Assembly: GCA_002291925.1 (NCBI GenBank)
Contig: DBAY01000020.1
Span: 1 to 28,630 of the forward strand
From: Alphaproteobacteria bacterium UBA998
Lineage (GTDB): Bacteria > Pseudomonadota > Alphaproteobacteria > Rickettsiales > UBA998
Reading direction: 5' to 3'
Length of the DNA: 28,630 nucleotides
This document shows, piece by piece, positions 21,710 to 28,630 of this stretch. Under the pieces are notes generated by a model, which made no database searches, was not told the origin of the DNA, and worked only from the letters and a program-made list of their open reading frames with translations. Position 1 is the first letter of the stretch, and every line of letters starts with the position of its first letter. The position numbers were made by a program, and so were the translations under genes.

Positions 21710-23005
21710 ATGTCGAAACAGCATTTTGAAACCCTCGCCCTGCACGCTGGCATGGATGCCGCGGCGCACGGCGGCTCGTGCCAGATGCCGGTCTATCAGA
21801 CGGCCTCCTACGTGTTCGAGGACAGCGCGCATGCCGCCGACCTCTTTGCCTTGAAGAAGATGGGCAATTCCTACTCCCGCCTTACCAACCCGACGGTGAG
21901 CGCGCTGCAGGAGCGCGTCGCCGCACTGCATGGCGGCATCGGTGCCGTGGCGGCGGCCTCCGGCCTCGCCGGGCAGATGCTGGCGCTCGCCAACCTGATG
22001 ATGCCGGGCGACCACCTCGTCGCGTCGCACCGCCTCTACGGTGGCACCATCAGCCAGCTGAAGAACACCTTCCGCCAGTTCGGCTGGCAGACCAGTTTCG
22101 TCGACGTGGCCGACCTCGACGCCGTGCGCAAGGCGATCACGCCAAAGACGAAAGCCGTCTATGCCGAGTCGCTCGCCAACCCCGGCGGCGCGATCACCGA
22201 CATCGAGGCACTGGCGAAGGTCGCGCATGAGAACGGCCTGCCGCTCATCATCGACAACACCATGGCTTCGCCGTACCTAATGCGCCCGTTTGAATTCGGC
22301 GCGGACATCGTCTGCGAATCCACCACCAAATTCCTTGCTGGCAACGGCACGGCGGTGGGCGGCATCGTGGTCGATTCCGGCCATTTCGACTGGACGCAGA
22401 ACGACAAGTTCCCGCTGCTGAACGGCCCGGAGCCTGCCTATAACAACATCAATTTCGCACGAGAATTCGGCAAGATGGCCTTCACCGTACGCGGTATCGC
22501 CATTGGCCTGCGCGATATTGGCGCGTGCCAGTCGCCGATGAACGCCTTCCTCACGCTCTGCGGCATCGAGACGCTGGCGCTGCGCATGGAGCGCCATGTG
22601 CAGAACGCGCAGATCATCGCCGAGTGGCTGAGCCAGCACCCGGATGTCAGCTGGGTCGGCTATGCCGGTCTGCCGGGCAGCCAGTACGCCCCGCTGGTGA
22701 AAAAGTATCTTCCGCGCGGTGCGGGCTCCATCTTCACCTTCGGCCTGAAAGGCGGCTTCGAAGCGGGCCGCGCGCTGGTGCAGAACGTGCAGATGGCCCG
22801 TCACGTGGCGAACATCGGCGACACGCGCACGCTGGTGATTCACCCCTCCTCCACCACGCACAGCCAGCTCTCCGAGGAGCACCAGATCGCCGCGGGCACC
22901 GGCCCCGACGTGGTGCGCATTTCGGTTGGTCTCGAGCATCCGGACGATATCAAGGCGGATCTCGATCAGGCCATTCAGAAGGGCAAGAAAGCCCGCGCTG
23001 CCTAA
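21710..23005 (+). CDS. metY: O-acetylhomoserine sulfhydrylase family enzyme
   Basis: PLP enzyme that makes homocysteine from O-acetylhomoserine and sulphide in methionine synthesis. 431 residues, the usual MetY length, longer than MetB or MetZ. Features: FETLALHAGMDA (6-17), VYQTASYVFED, the SYSRLTNPT substrate loop (54-62), YGGTISQLKNTF (110-121), IDNTMASPYLMRPFEFGADI (181-200) and the PLP lysine in ESTTKFLAGNGT (Lys207). The usual GGHG after the lysine is AGNG here, a small departure. GAGGAA precedes the ATG. A strong terminator follows. A methionine gamma-lyase role cannot be ruled out from sequence alone. Confidence 0.9.
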   Translation: MSKQHFETLALHAGMDAAAHGGSCQMPVYQTASYVFEDSAHAADLFALKKMGNSYSRLTNPTVSALQERVAALHGGIGAVAAASGLAGQMLALANLMMPGDHLVASHRLYGGTISQLKNTFRQFGWQTSFVDVADLDAVRKAITPKTKAVYAESLANPGGAITDIEALAKVAHENGLPLIIDNTMASPYLMRPFEFGADIVCESTTKFLAGNGTAVGGIVVDSGHFDWTQNDKFPLLNGPEPAYNNINFAREFGKMAFTVRGIAIGLRDIGACQSPMNAFLTLCGIETLALRMERHVQNAQIIAEWLSQHPDVSWVGYAGLPGSQYAPLVKKYLPRGAGSIFTFGLKGGFEAGRALVQNVQMARHVANIGDTRTLVIHPSSTTHSQLSEEHQIAAGTGPDVVRISVGLEHPDDIKADLDQAIQKGKKARAA

Positions 23006-23022
23006 GGCAGGGTCACGCACAA

Positions 23023-23058
23023 AAAAAAGGGGAGCGGTGGATGCCGCTCCCCTTTTTT
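23023..23058. terminator. Terminator between metY and the convergent gene
   Basis: The arms AAGGGGAGCGG and CCGCTCCCCTT are flanked by an A-run on the left and TTTTTT on the right, so it can serve both metY and the gene ending at 23075. Confidence 0.9.
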
Positions 23059-23074
23059 ATTCATGCGTCACCCG

Positions 23075-23803
23075 TCAGGCCGCGAGGGCGAAACCCTGCG
23101 GTTTGCGGCGGGCGATGGCGGCCATGTCCGGCAGCGCAAAGCCGGGCGCGGCCAGGCGCATCTGCTGCGTGCGGCAGACATCCTGCCCTTGCGGGGCGTG
23201 ATCCTGCTTCGCCCAGTCCACGGAAATGTCGGAGAGCAGCGAAGAGAGTGCCTCAAACTTCGGCCCAGAGGAAGCCGGGCGAGCCAGTTCGGCGGCAGGC
23301 TCTGCCACGGCGGCGGCCAGACGCGGTACGGTAGGCGTGGCAACCTCTTCGGCAGGCATGGCCTCGTCGCGCGCGCGGGCGGCGCGGGCCAGCATCACAT
23401 CCGCCGTGCAGCGGTTTTCGGTGGTGAGAATCGGTAGGTGGCGCTCCTCGCCCGGCCCCTCGCCTTCGCGGGCCGTATCCGAGGCGTTGCCGCTGCCAGA
23501 GGAGCCTTCAGCTTTCTTCAGTTCAATCATCTGGGCGGTGCGGACTGCCAGTGCTTCCAGCTCGGTGGCTTCCTGCTCCAGACGGGCGCGGGTTTCCGTG
23601 TCGGAGATGTGTGTTGCGATGGCGCGGATCTCGGCGGTCTGGTCGGCGACGCTGTGGCGCAGCTGGCTCAGCTCCTGCTCCGGCGTATCGCCCATCACCC
23701 CGAAGCGGGCATCCCCGCGATCCACACCGCTAAAGAACTGGCCGACGCCGATTTTCGCAGGGGCGGGAGCGAAGAGGGATTTCAGGAAATCTGTCATGCT
23801 CAT
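23075..23803 (-). CDS. Hypothetical protein, coiled-coil and low-complexity
   Basis: A 242-residue protein I cannot place. The N-terminus (MSMTDFLKSLFAPAP) could be a short amphipathic helix; about 40-97 is a likely coiled coil (QELSQLRHSVADQTAEIRAI, ARLEQEATELEALAVRTAQM); about 98-125 is Ser/Gly/Glu-rich; the rest is Ala/Pro-rich with a helical stretch before the end (FALPDMAAIARRKPQGFALA). Codon use is like the GC-rich genes, so it is not a recent arrival by that measure. The ATG at 23797 is an alternative start; the ribosome site is weak. It ends at the terminator shared with metY. Confidence 0.7.
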   Translation of the reverse strand: MSMTDFLKSLFAPAPAKIGVGQFFSGVDRGDARFGVMGDTPEQELSQLRHSVADQTAEIRAIATHISDTETRARLEQEATELEALAVRTAQMIELKKAEGSSGSGNASDTAREGEGPGEERHLPILTTENRCTADVMLARAARARDEAMPAEEVATPTVPRLAAAVAEPAAELARPASSGPKFEALSSLLSDISVDWAKQDHAPQGQDVCRTQQMRLAAPGFALPDMAAIARRKPQGFALAA

Positions 23804-23919
23804 GCTTCAAAATTAGCACAAATCCCCGGCAGCGGATGTGACAATTTCGTTAGAAATATGGGTCAATTTGATGACAGGTCCGCCGGCCGCGCCACGCCGG
23901 AAGCGGCCCGCGGAGCCGT

Positions 23920-24567
23920 TTACCGGGCGATGGCGTCGTGCAGCGGCACGCCGCTCAGGCCGCTCATTTCCTGCCGGTACGCCTCGACCTTCGGCGGGTA
24001 AACCACGCCGCTGACGATGGAGAGCGAGCGCAACGCGGCGAAGAGATGGAAATCGTCTTCCGTCGTCACGCCATGCACCGCGTGCGGGCTCTGCACCAGC
24101 GGCGCCAGTTCTTTCAGGTGGGCATTGGCCTCGGCAAGCAGTTCCGGCGTGCGGGCGCGCAGCTCGGTGAAGGGGCCCTTCACCGTCTCTTTCTTGCGCG
24201 TGAAATACTGCCGCGCGCCGTCAGTGGCGAACTCTTCCAGCGGCGCGTCCACCCAGCGCGGCATGGCGAGGGCGCTGACGTAACGGCGCGACGCCTCCAG
24301 CCACAGGCTCAGGCGCGGCTCGCCGCCGGGGCGGACCATCGGGTCGCCGTCCAGCCCGTCGATGTAATGCACGATGTCCATGCTCTCGGGCATGCGGCTG
24401 CCGTCGGGCTTCTCGAGAATCGGCACCATCTTCTGCCCGATCATGCGGATGGGCGTTGCCTCGTCGTCATTGAGCAGGCTGACAAGTTCCACAGCCACGG
24501 ATTTCAGGCCGAAGATCATGCGCGCTTTCACGCAGTAGGGGCAGTGGTCGTAGATGTAGAGCTTCAT
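23920..24567 (-). CDS. grxB: Glutaredoxin 2
   Basis: Monothiol/dithiol exchange with glutathione; a GST-like glutaredoxin. 215 residues, the same size as the enterobacterial GrxB. MKLYIYDHCPYCVKARM carries the CPYC active site (residues 9-12); GQKMVPILEKPDG holds the cis-proline (TrxA-like VP); the C-terminal part is the all-helical GST-like domain (FTELRARTPELLAEANAHLK). The start is seven bases beyond the stop of the upstream 811-residue gene, so the two are probably co-transcribed. TATAAC lies six bases before the ATG, allowing an extra leaderless start inside the upstream gene. Confidence 0.93.
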   Translation of the reverse strand: MKLYIYDHCPYCVKARMIFGLKSVAVELVSLLNDDEATPIRMIGQKMVPILEKPDGSRMPESMDIVHYIDGLDGDPMVRPGGEPRLSLWLEASRRYVSALAMPRWVDAPLEEFATDGARQYFTRKKETVKGPFTELRARTPELLAEANAHLKELAPLVQSPHAVHGVTTEDDFHLFAALRSLSIVSGVVYPPKVEAYRQEMSGLSGVPLHDAIAR

Positions 24568-24574
24568 GCGGCCG

Positions 24575-27010
24575 TTATAGCGAAGGGCTGCGGTTCGCGC
24601 CAGACGGCGCATGCGCGCCCCGCGCGTGGCTGTCCACCCGCACCACGCTCTCGTTGTAAGCCCGCTTGAGCGAGGCCTCCTTCAGCGGCTGGCGGAAGAG
24701 TTCCGGGCGCTCGCGGTACAGCGCCTGCGCCAGCGCCCTGGCATCGGCCACGGCCTGTTTGGGCATCACCGCCGCCTTGTCGCGCGAAGCCCCTTCCGCG
24801 CATTCCAGCAGGAAGACCGGCAGGCCCGCATGGCTGGCATTCAGCACCACGTCGCGTGTGAAGGCGGCGCCCCCGGCAGCCACCACCAGCCCTTTCTTTT
24901 CGCTGGCCAGATTGACGAGCGCCTCCGGCACATACAGGAAGCCGCGCGTGATGAGTTCCGCATGGGTGAGGTGCGGCGCGATGCTTTTCATGCGCTCGCC
25001 AATCAGCTCGTCCCAATGTTCCTGCGTGATGAGGCCAAGCACCGGGAAGGACATGCCGGGCGAACCTTTCAGCGCCCGCGCCAGCTCGGCGACGATGCCG
25101 CGCTGCTTGCCGCGCCCATGCACGAACACCACTTTCTGCGGGTCGAGCAAGTGCGCCATCAGGTCCACCGCGATGGCCGTCTCGCGCTGGCTTTCGCGCG
25201 ACATGCGCTCCCAGCTGCGGCCCGAGGCCCCCACCAGCACCAGTGGCGTACGCGCGCCAAAGGCCTCGCTTACTTCTTTGGATTGCAGAATCTCCAGCGG
25301 CAGTTTCGCGGGCTGGATGACCAGCAGACGTGGCTTGCGCGGCGGCGGCGAGGGCACATGCGCACATTGCTGCGCCAGATGCGCGACAAACCCCTCCGCA
25401 TCCCTGGCAAAATCGGGGTATCGGGCCTCCAGGGCCGCATCCTTGGCGGCGCTGTAGGCCATCTGGCGGGTAATCAGCCGCTCCTGCGAGCCGCGCAGCC
25501 ACGCGATGCCCTCGCGGTCCAGATGCCCGGACGCCGCCAGCAGCCCCAGCTGCGCTGGTGAGGTGCCGTAGATACCGCTGCCATCTGTCGCCACCACAAA
25601 GTCGATGCCAAAGCGGCGGCAGGCCTCGAAGGGAATCTGCTCCGGCCGGTCCATGTTGTTGAGCGCGATGTTAGAATCCGGGTTGAACTCCAGCACCACG
25701 CGGCCTTTCAAAGCGAGCTGCGCGGCCAGCGTCAGGCTGTCGGCATGCAGCCCGTGCAGCGCATGGCCGACGCGTACGCGCACGTCATGGCGTTTGGCAA
25801 GCTGCAGCACCTCCAGCACGTTGTCCGGGTTCTTGGCATTCTCCCCGGCATGGACGCGCAGGGTGAAATCCTTGTGGGGGCCGCGCTTCGCCCAGCGCGC
25901 CAGCGACTCCAGCTCCTCCATCAGGTGCGAGGTCTTGTTCGTCTCGTAGCCGATGATGTCCGCGCCGACGATCCACGGGCTCTCCGCCAGAATCTTCGTC
26001 TTCTCGATGAGCGGATGCAGCTGCTCGCGCGGCAGGGTGCGCGGGATGCCGACGAGGAAGCGCAAATCCACGCCGTATTTCTGCTTCACGCGCGGCACGG
26101 CGTCATGGATGGCGGCAAGGTTCTCGGGCTTCTCGATGCCCGCCATGGTGATCTCGGCGTAGCGCACGCCGTGCTTCTTGTAATTCTCGCCGATTTTCAT
26201 CAGCGTCGGCACCAGCAGCGCGGGCTGCTTGGCGAGCGGGTAGCGGAAGCGGTAGCAGGTGCGCTCCATGTCGGCGAAAGTGCATTGCCGGTCGATGGGC
26301 GCGTCCATCGCGGCGGCCAGCTTCTTGCGCGCGGCGTTGGAGAGCGCGGCCACGGGCACGGCGGCCTCCTCGGCGGGCAGATGCGCCTCCTCCGCCTGCA
26401 GGGGCGGGAAGACGATGCGCGGTACCGGCTTCGGCAGCGGATTTGGCAAATCCTCGTCCTTAAAGCCCAACTCATGCAGCAGGCGCACCGGGTAGGCCAG
26501 CCCATGCCCCGCCGCGAGGGCGATCAGATCCTTGCCCGGCAGCTCGCCAGAGCTGTGGGTGTGGAAATCGCTGAACACCAGCCCTTCCGGCGACATATTT
26601 GGAAGCCGTGGATACGGCGCGGCCTCGAACTCGCCCATGCGGCGCAGCTCGCCCACGCCCAGCGGCGCAAGGAGGGTGCGCAGCGGCGCGATGGCATGGG
26701 CCGTGGCGTGCGTTTCGGCCAGCACCTGCTCGCCCTGCATCACCTGCACCTGTGCCCCCCGCCCACCCGCGAGAGACGCTGACCCCTCGGCGCGGTGCGG
26801 GCCGCTTGCCTTCAATCGCACTGGCTGGCCGTCGACACGCAGCGTGATATGTTTCTGCAGGCGCGGCAGGAAATGCGCGCCCGTGGTCTCAGGCACCAGC
26901 AGGCTTGCGTGCAGGCGCGGCGATGGCTCGGGCACCACCTCCAGTTTCAGGCGGCAGCGGCGTTCGGCATCCAGGTAACAGGTAACGGTGGGAAAGGCTT
27001 TCACTGGCAT
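24575..27010 (-). CDS. Two-domain protein: adenosine-deaminase-like plus possible SLOG-like domain
   Basis: An 811-residue protein. Residues 1-140 look beta-rich and are unassigned. About 143-535 is a metal-dependent amidohydrolase of the adenosine/AMP deaminase type: SDFHTHSSGELPG (His150, His152), RVHAGE (His387, catalytic Glu390), VGHALHG (His416) and ATDGSGIYGT (Asp476), all in the expected order; the usual second Asp after Asp476 is Gly. About 560-775 resembles a Rossmann SLOG/LOG nucleotide-binding fold: VVFVHGRGKQRGIVAELARA (627-646), FPVLGLI and GLVVAAGGAAFTRDVVLNAS (707-726). Normal adenosine deaminases are about 340 residues. AGGATAGG precedes the ATG. grxB follows in the same operon. 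The substrate is probably a nucleoside or nucleotide; the second domain's family is less sure. Confidence 0.7.
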   Translation of the reverse strand: MPVKAFPTVTCYLDAERRCRLKLEVVPEPSPRLHASLLVPETTGAHFLPRLQKHITLRVDGQPVRLKASGPHRAEGSASLAGGRGAQVQVMQGEQVLAETHATAHAIAPLRTLLAPLGVGELRRMGEFEAAPYPRLPNMSPEGLVFSDFHTHSSGELPGKDLIALAAGHGLAYPVRLLHELGFKDEDLPNPLPKPVPRIVFPPLQAEEAHLPAEEAAVPVAALSNAARKKLAAAMDAPIDRQCTFADMERTCYRFRYPLAKQPALLVPTLMKIGENYKKHGVRYAEITMAGIEKPENLAAIHDAVPRVKQKYGVDLRFLVGIPRTLPREQLHPLIEKTKILAESPWIVGADIIGYETNKTSHLMEELESLARWAKRGPHKDFTLRVHAGENAKNPDNVLEVLQLAKRHDVRVRVGHALHGLHADSLTLAAQLALKGRVVLEFNPDSNIALNNMDRPEQIPFEACRRFGIDFVVATDGSGIYGTSPAQLGLLAASGHLDREGIAWLRGSQERLITRQMAYSAAKDAALEARYPDFARDAEGFVAHLAQQCAHVPSPPPRKPRLLVIQPAKLPLEILQSKEVSEAFGARTPLVLVGASGRSWERMSRESQRETAIAVDLMAHLLDPQKVVFVHGRGKQRGIVAELARALKGSPGMSFPVLGLITQEHWDELIGERMKSIAPHLTHAELITRGFLYVPEALVNLASEKKGLVVAAGGAAFTRDVVLNASHAGLPVFLLECAEGASRDKAAVMPKQAVADARALAQALYRERPELFRQPLKEASLKRAYNESVVRVDSHARGAHAPSGANRSPSL

Positions 27011-27109
27011 GGCCTATCCTACCACAGGCGCGCGCCGCTTCCAACGCTGCCGCGCTGGCTGATGGAGAAATAACGGCACGTTTGCTGAACTGTGGTTTTG
27101 GAGGTGTGT

Positions 27110-27940
27110 ATGATGTTCTACCAGATGCGCCCCGGCTATGGCGGGCGCGGCACCGGCAAGGGCCGCTTCATCATGGCCCTGCTGCTGGCGGGCTTTGCGC
27201 TGATGTCCTACTACGGCTCACGCGAGGTCAACCCCATCACCGGCGAAACCCAGTCCGTGGCTCTCACCCAGGGGCAGGAAATCGCGCTCGGACTGCAGGC
27301 CGCGCCGGAGATGGCCGCGCAGTTCGGCGGCCTCGACCCTGACCCGCAGGCACAGGCGCGGGTGGATGCCATCGGCCAGCGCCTCGTGCAGCGCTCCGCC
27401 GCCGCCAATACCAACTGGAAGTTCGAATTCCACCTGCTCGGCGATACGCAGACCATCAACGCCTTTGCACTGCCCGGCGGGCAGGTGTTCATCACCCGCG
27501 CGCTCTATGACGAGCTCGGCAGCGACGCGCAGATCGCGGGCGTGCTGGGGCACGAGATCGGCCACGTGGTGGGCCGTCACGGGGCGGAGCGCATCGCAAA
27601 GCAGCAGCTCACACAAGGGCTGACGGGCGCAGCCGTGGTGGCCTCCGGCGATTACCGCACGGGCCAGATGGCGCAGGTCATCGGCTCGCTGGTGAACATG
27701 AAATACGGGCGCGGCGACGAACTGGAATCCGACCGCCTTGGCGTGCGCTTCATGGCGGAAGCCGGCTACGATCCGCGCGCCATGCTCACCGTGATGCGCG
27801 TGCTGGAACAATCCAGCGGGCCGAACCGTCAGCCGGAATTCTTCAGCACCCACCCCAACCCCGGCAACCGCATCGCCATTATCGAGGACGCCATCCGCGC
27901 GCAATTCCCGCAAGGCCTGCCCGCCGGGCTGGAATCCTGA
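27110..27940 (+). CDS. M48-family metalloprotease, membrane-anchored
   Basis: A zinc endopeptidase facing the periplasm or cell surface, of the Oma1/BepA-like kind. 276 residues. A Gly-rich N-terminus is followed by one membrane or signal segment (about 21-36: IMALLLAGFALMSYYG). The peptidase domain has NAFALPGGQVFITRAL (117-132), the zinc motif HEIGH (148-152), the third ligand in DELESDRLG (203-211) and STHPNPGNRI (246-255). There is no TPR domain at the C-terminus. The ATG has GGAGG five bases upstream; a GTG start six codons earlier is less likely. It is divergent from the 811-residue gene. Confidence 0.92.
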   Translation: MMFYQMRPGYGGRGTGKGRFIMALLLAGFALMSYYGSREVNPITGETQSVALTQGQEIALGLQAAPEMAAQFGGLDPDPQAQARVDAIGQRLVQRSAAANTNWKFEFHLLGDTQTINAFALPGGQVFITRALYDELGSDAQIAGVLGHEIGHVVGRHGAERIAKQQLTQGLTGAAVVASGDYRTGQMAQVIGSLVNMKYGRGDELESDRLGVRFMAEAGYDPRAMLTVMRVLEQSSGPNRQPEFFSTHPNPGNRIAIIEDAIRAQFPQGLPAGLES

Positions 27941-28056
27941 CACCTGCCGGCAACGCACATCTCACGCCATGCTGCACTGCGGCATATGGAAACATTAGCC
28001 CTGACAGGCTGTAATGGCCCCTTCCCATCCATTGCCCCTTGTTTCAGGAGAGACCC

Positions 28057-28557
28057 ATGAAGAACATTGCCGGAATTTTTTATAACCGCCTCGAAGCCAG
28101 CAAGGCCGTGGGCGACCTCATCCATCGCGGCTTCACCCCCCGCGACGTCTCGATGATGATGTCCGAGGAAACGCGCAAGCAGCATTTCCATGACGAGGGG
28201 CCGAGCAAAGGCGAACAGGCCGCCAAGGGCGGCGTCGCCGGGGCGGCGGTGGGCGGCACGCTCGGCGCCATTCTGGCCGGGCTCACCGCCATCGGCTCGC
28301 TGACCATCCCCGGCGTGGGCCTGCTGGCCGCCGGGCCGATCGTGGCGGCGCTCTCCGGCGCAGGTCTCGGTGCGGCCGTGGGCGGCCTCAGCGGCGCGCT
28401 GATTTCTGCGGGTTTTACCGACCGCGACGCGCGGCATTACGAAGACCTCATCCGCAAGGGTGCCATCGTGCTCATCGTGCGCACTGACAATGAGGACGAA
28501 ATCCTCGCCGCCAACGAAATCCTGCGCCTGCACGAGGCCGAGACGGAGACCGTCTAG
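28057..28557 (+). CDS. Glycine-zipper stress protein, YflT/GSP17M-like
   Basis: A 166-residue protein. The N-terminus (NIAGIFYNRLEASKAVGDLI, then GFTPRDVSMMM) has the layout of the general stress protein 17M/YflT domain. A glycine-rich hydrophobic region follows (about 60-125) with repeated GxxxG spacing (GGVAGAAVGGTLGAILAGL, GAGLGAAVGGLSGALISAG), which could insert in a membrane. The end repeats the first part's theme (FTDRDARHYEDLIRKGAIVL). CAGGAGA lies before the ATG at 28057. It follows the protease gene by 116 bases in the same direction. No enzymatic motif; probably a stress-response protein. Confidence 0.75.
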   Translation: MKNIAGIFYNRLEASKAVGDLIHRGFTPRDVSMMMSEETRKQHFHDEGPSKGEQAAKGGVAGAAVGGTLGAILAGLTAIGSLTIPGVGLLAAGPIVAALSGAGLGAAVGGLSGALISAGFTDRDARHYEDLIRKGAIVLIVRTDNEDEILAANEILRLHEAETETV

Positions 28558-28630
28558 GCCCCGCCCCCACCCCGCCGATACTGCTTGCAACTTCCCCCCG
28601 GCTTGTCTAAGTTCCCCCCCCTGTTTGGGA

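Noticed and set aside
24564..25502. Second minus-strand open frame inside the 811-residue gene
   Set aside because: Low-complexity Ala/Gly/Arg composition; the overlapping frame has clear catalytic motifs.
25745..26782. 345-residue plus-strand frame opposite the adenosine-deaminase-like gene
   Set aside because: No family features and the composition of an antisense shadow.
24575..27010. RADAR defence system
   Set aside because: There is no RdrA-like ATPase next to the deaminase-like gene, and the C-terminal domain is not a feature of RdrB that I know of.

Overview
The window looks like part of an alphaproteobacterial chromosome. The backbone is GC-rich. The order argD, argF, hslO, with dapE just upstream, is typical of Alphaproteobacteria, and the intergenic spaces are full of GTCAT-ended palindromic repeats. 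I cannot place it below class level. Several short AT-rich genes with no recognisable family are wedged between conserved genes, which would fit a host-associated or otherwise specialised lineage, but that is inference.

Layout. 1-560: a small KGG-type stress protein gene and a cluster of hairpins. 558-9374: a broken-up HK97-type phage head module with major capsid protein, prohead protease and portal on the minus strand, several small phage-associated genes, and a large terminase pointing the other way. An ABC-2 permease gene, an orphan gene and several repeats sit between protease and capsid. The portal gene is cut by an in-frame TAG; 43 further codons of portal-like C-terminus follow it in the same frame. 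No tail or connector genes are present. 9583-10926: an orphan Flp pilin, an unknown His-tailed protein and a small conserved-looking protein. 11005-18548: dapE, argD, argF and hslO (Hsp33), interrupted by three orphan genes. One of these (15123-16484) carries a domain resembling the N-terminal asparagine amidohydrolase NTAN1 / CheD fold, and a decayed second copy of the argF 3' end lies just beyond it. 18581-21037: a small membrane protein, a second KGG protein, queH and a TetR regulator. 21045-21618: a repeat array. 21710-28557: metY-type sulfhydrylase, an unknown protein, grxB, an 811-residue protein joining an adenosine-deaminase-like domain to a possible SLOG/LOG-like nucleotide-binding domain, an M48 metalloprotease and a glycine-zipper stress protein.

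How it works together. The housekeeping part covers lysine/peptidoglycan precursor (dapE), arginine (argD, argF) and methionine (metY) synthesis, queuosine salvage (queH) and redox/stress defence (hslO, grxB, KGG proteins, the 28057 gene). Several housekeeping genes have a -10-like box 5-6 bases before the ATG and no Shine-Dalgarno, which suggests leaderless transcripts. Most phage and accessory genes have a clear GGAG-type site.

Most interesting points: the NTAN1-like gene beside an argF remnant (a small horizontally acquired insert), the ADA-like two-domain protein, the amber-interrupted portal in a dismantled head module, and the layered repeat system. No CRISPR array, tRNA, rRNA, integrase or transposase was seen.
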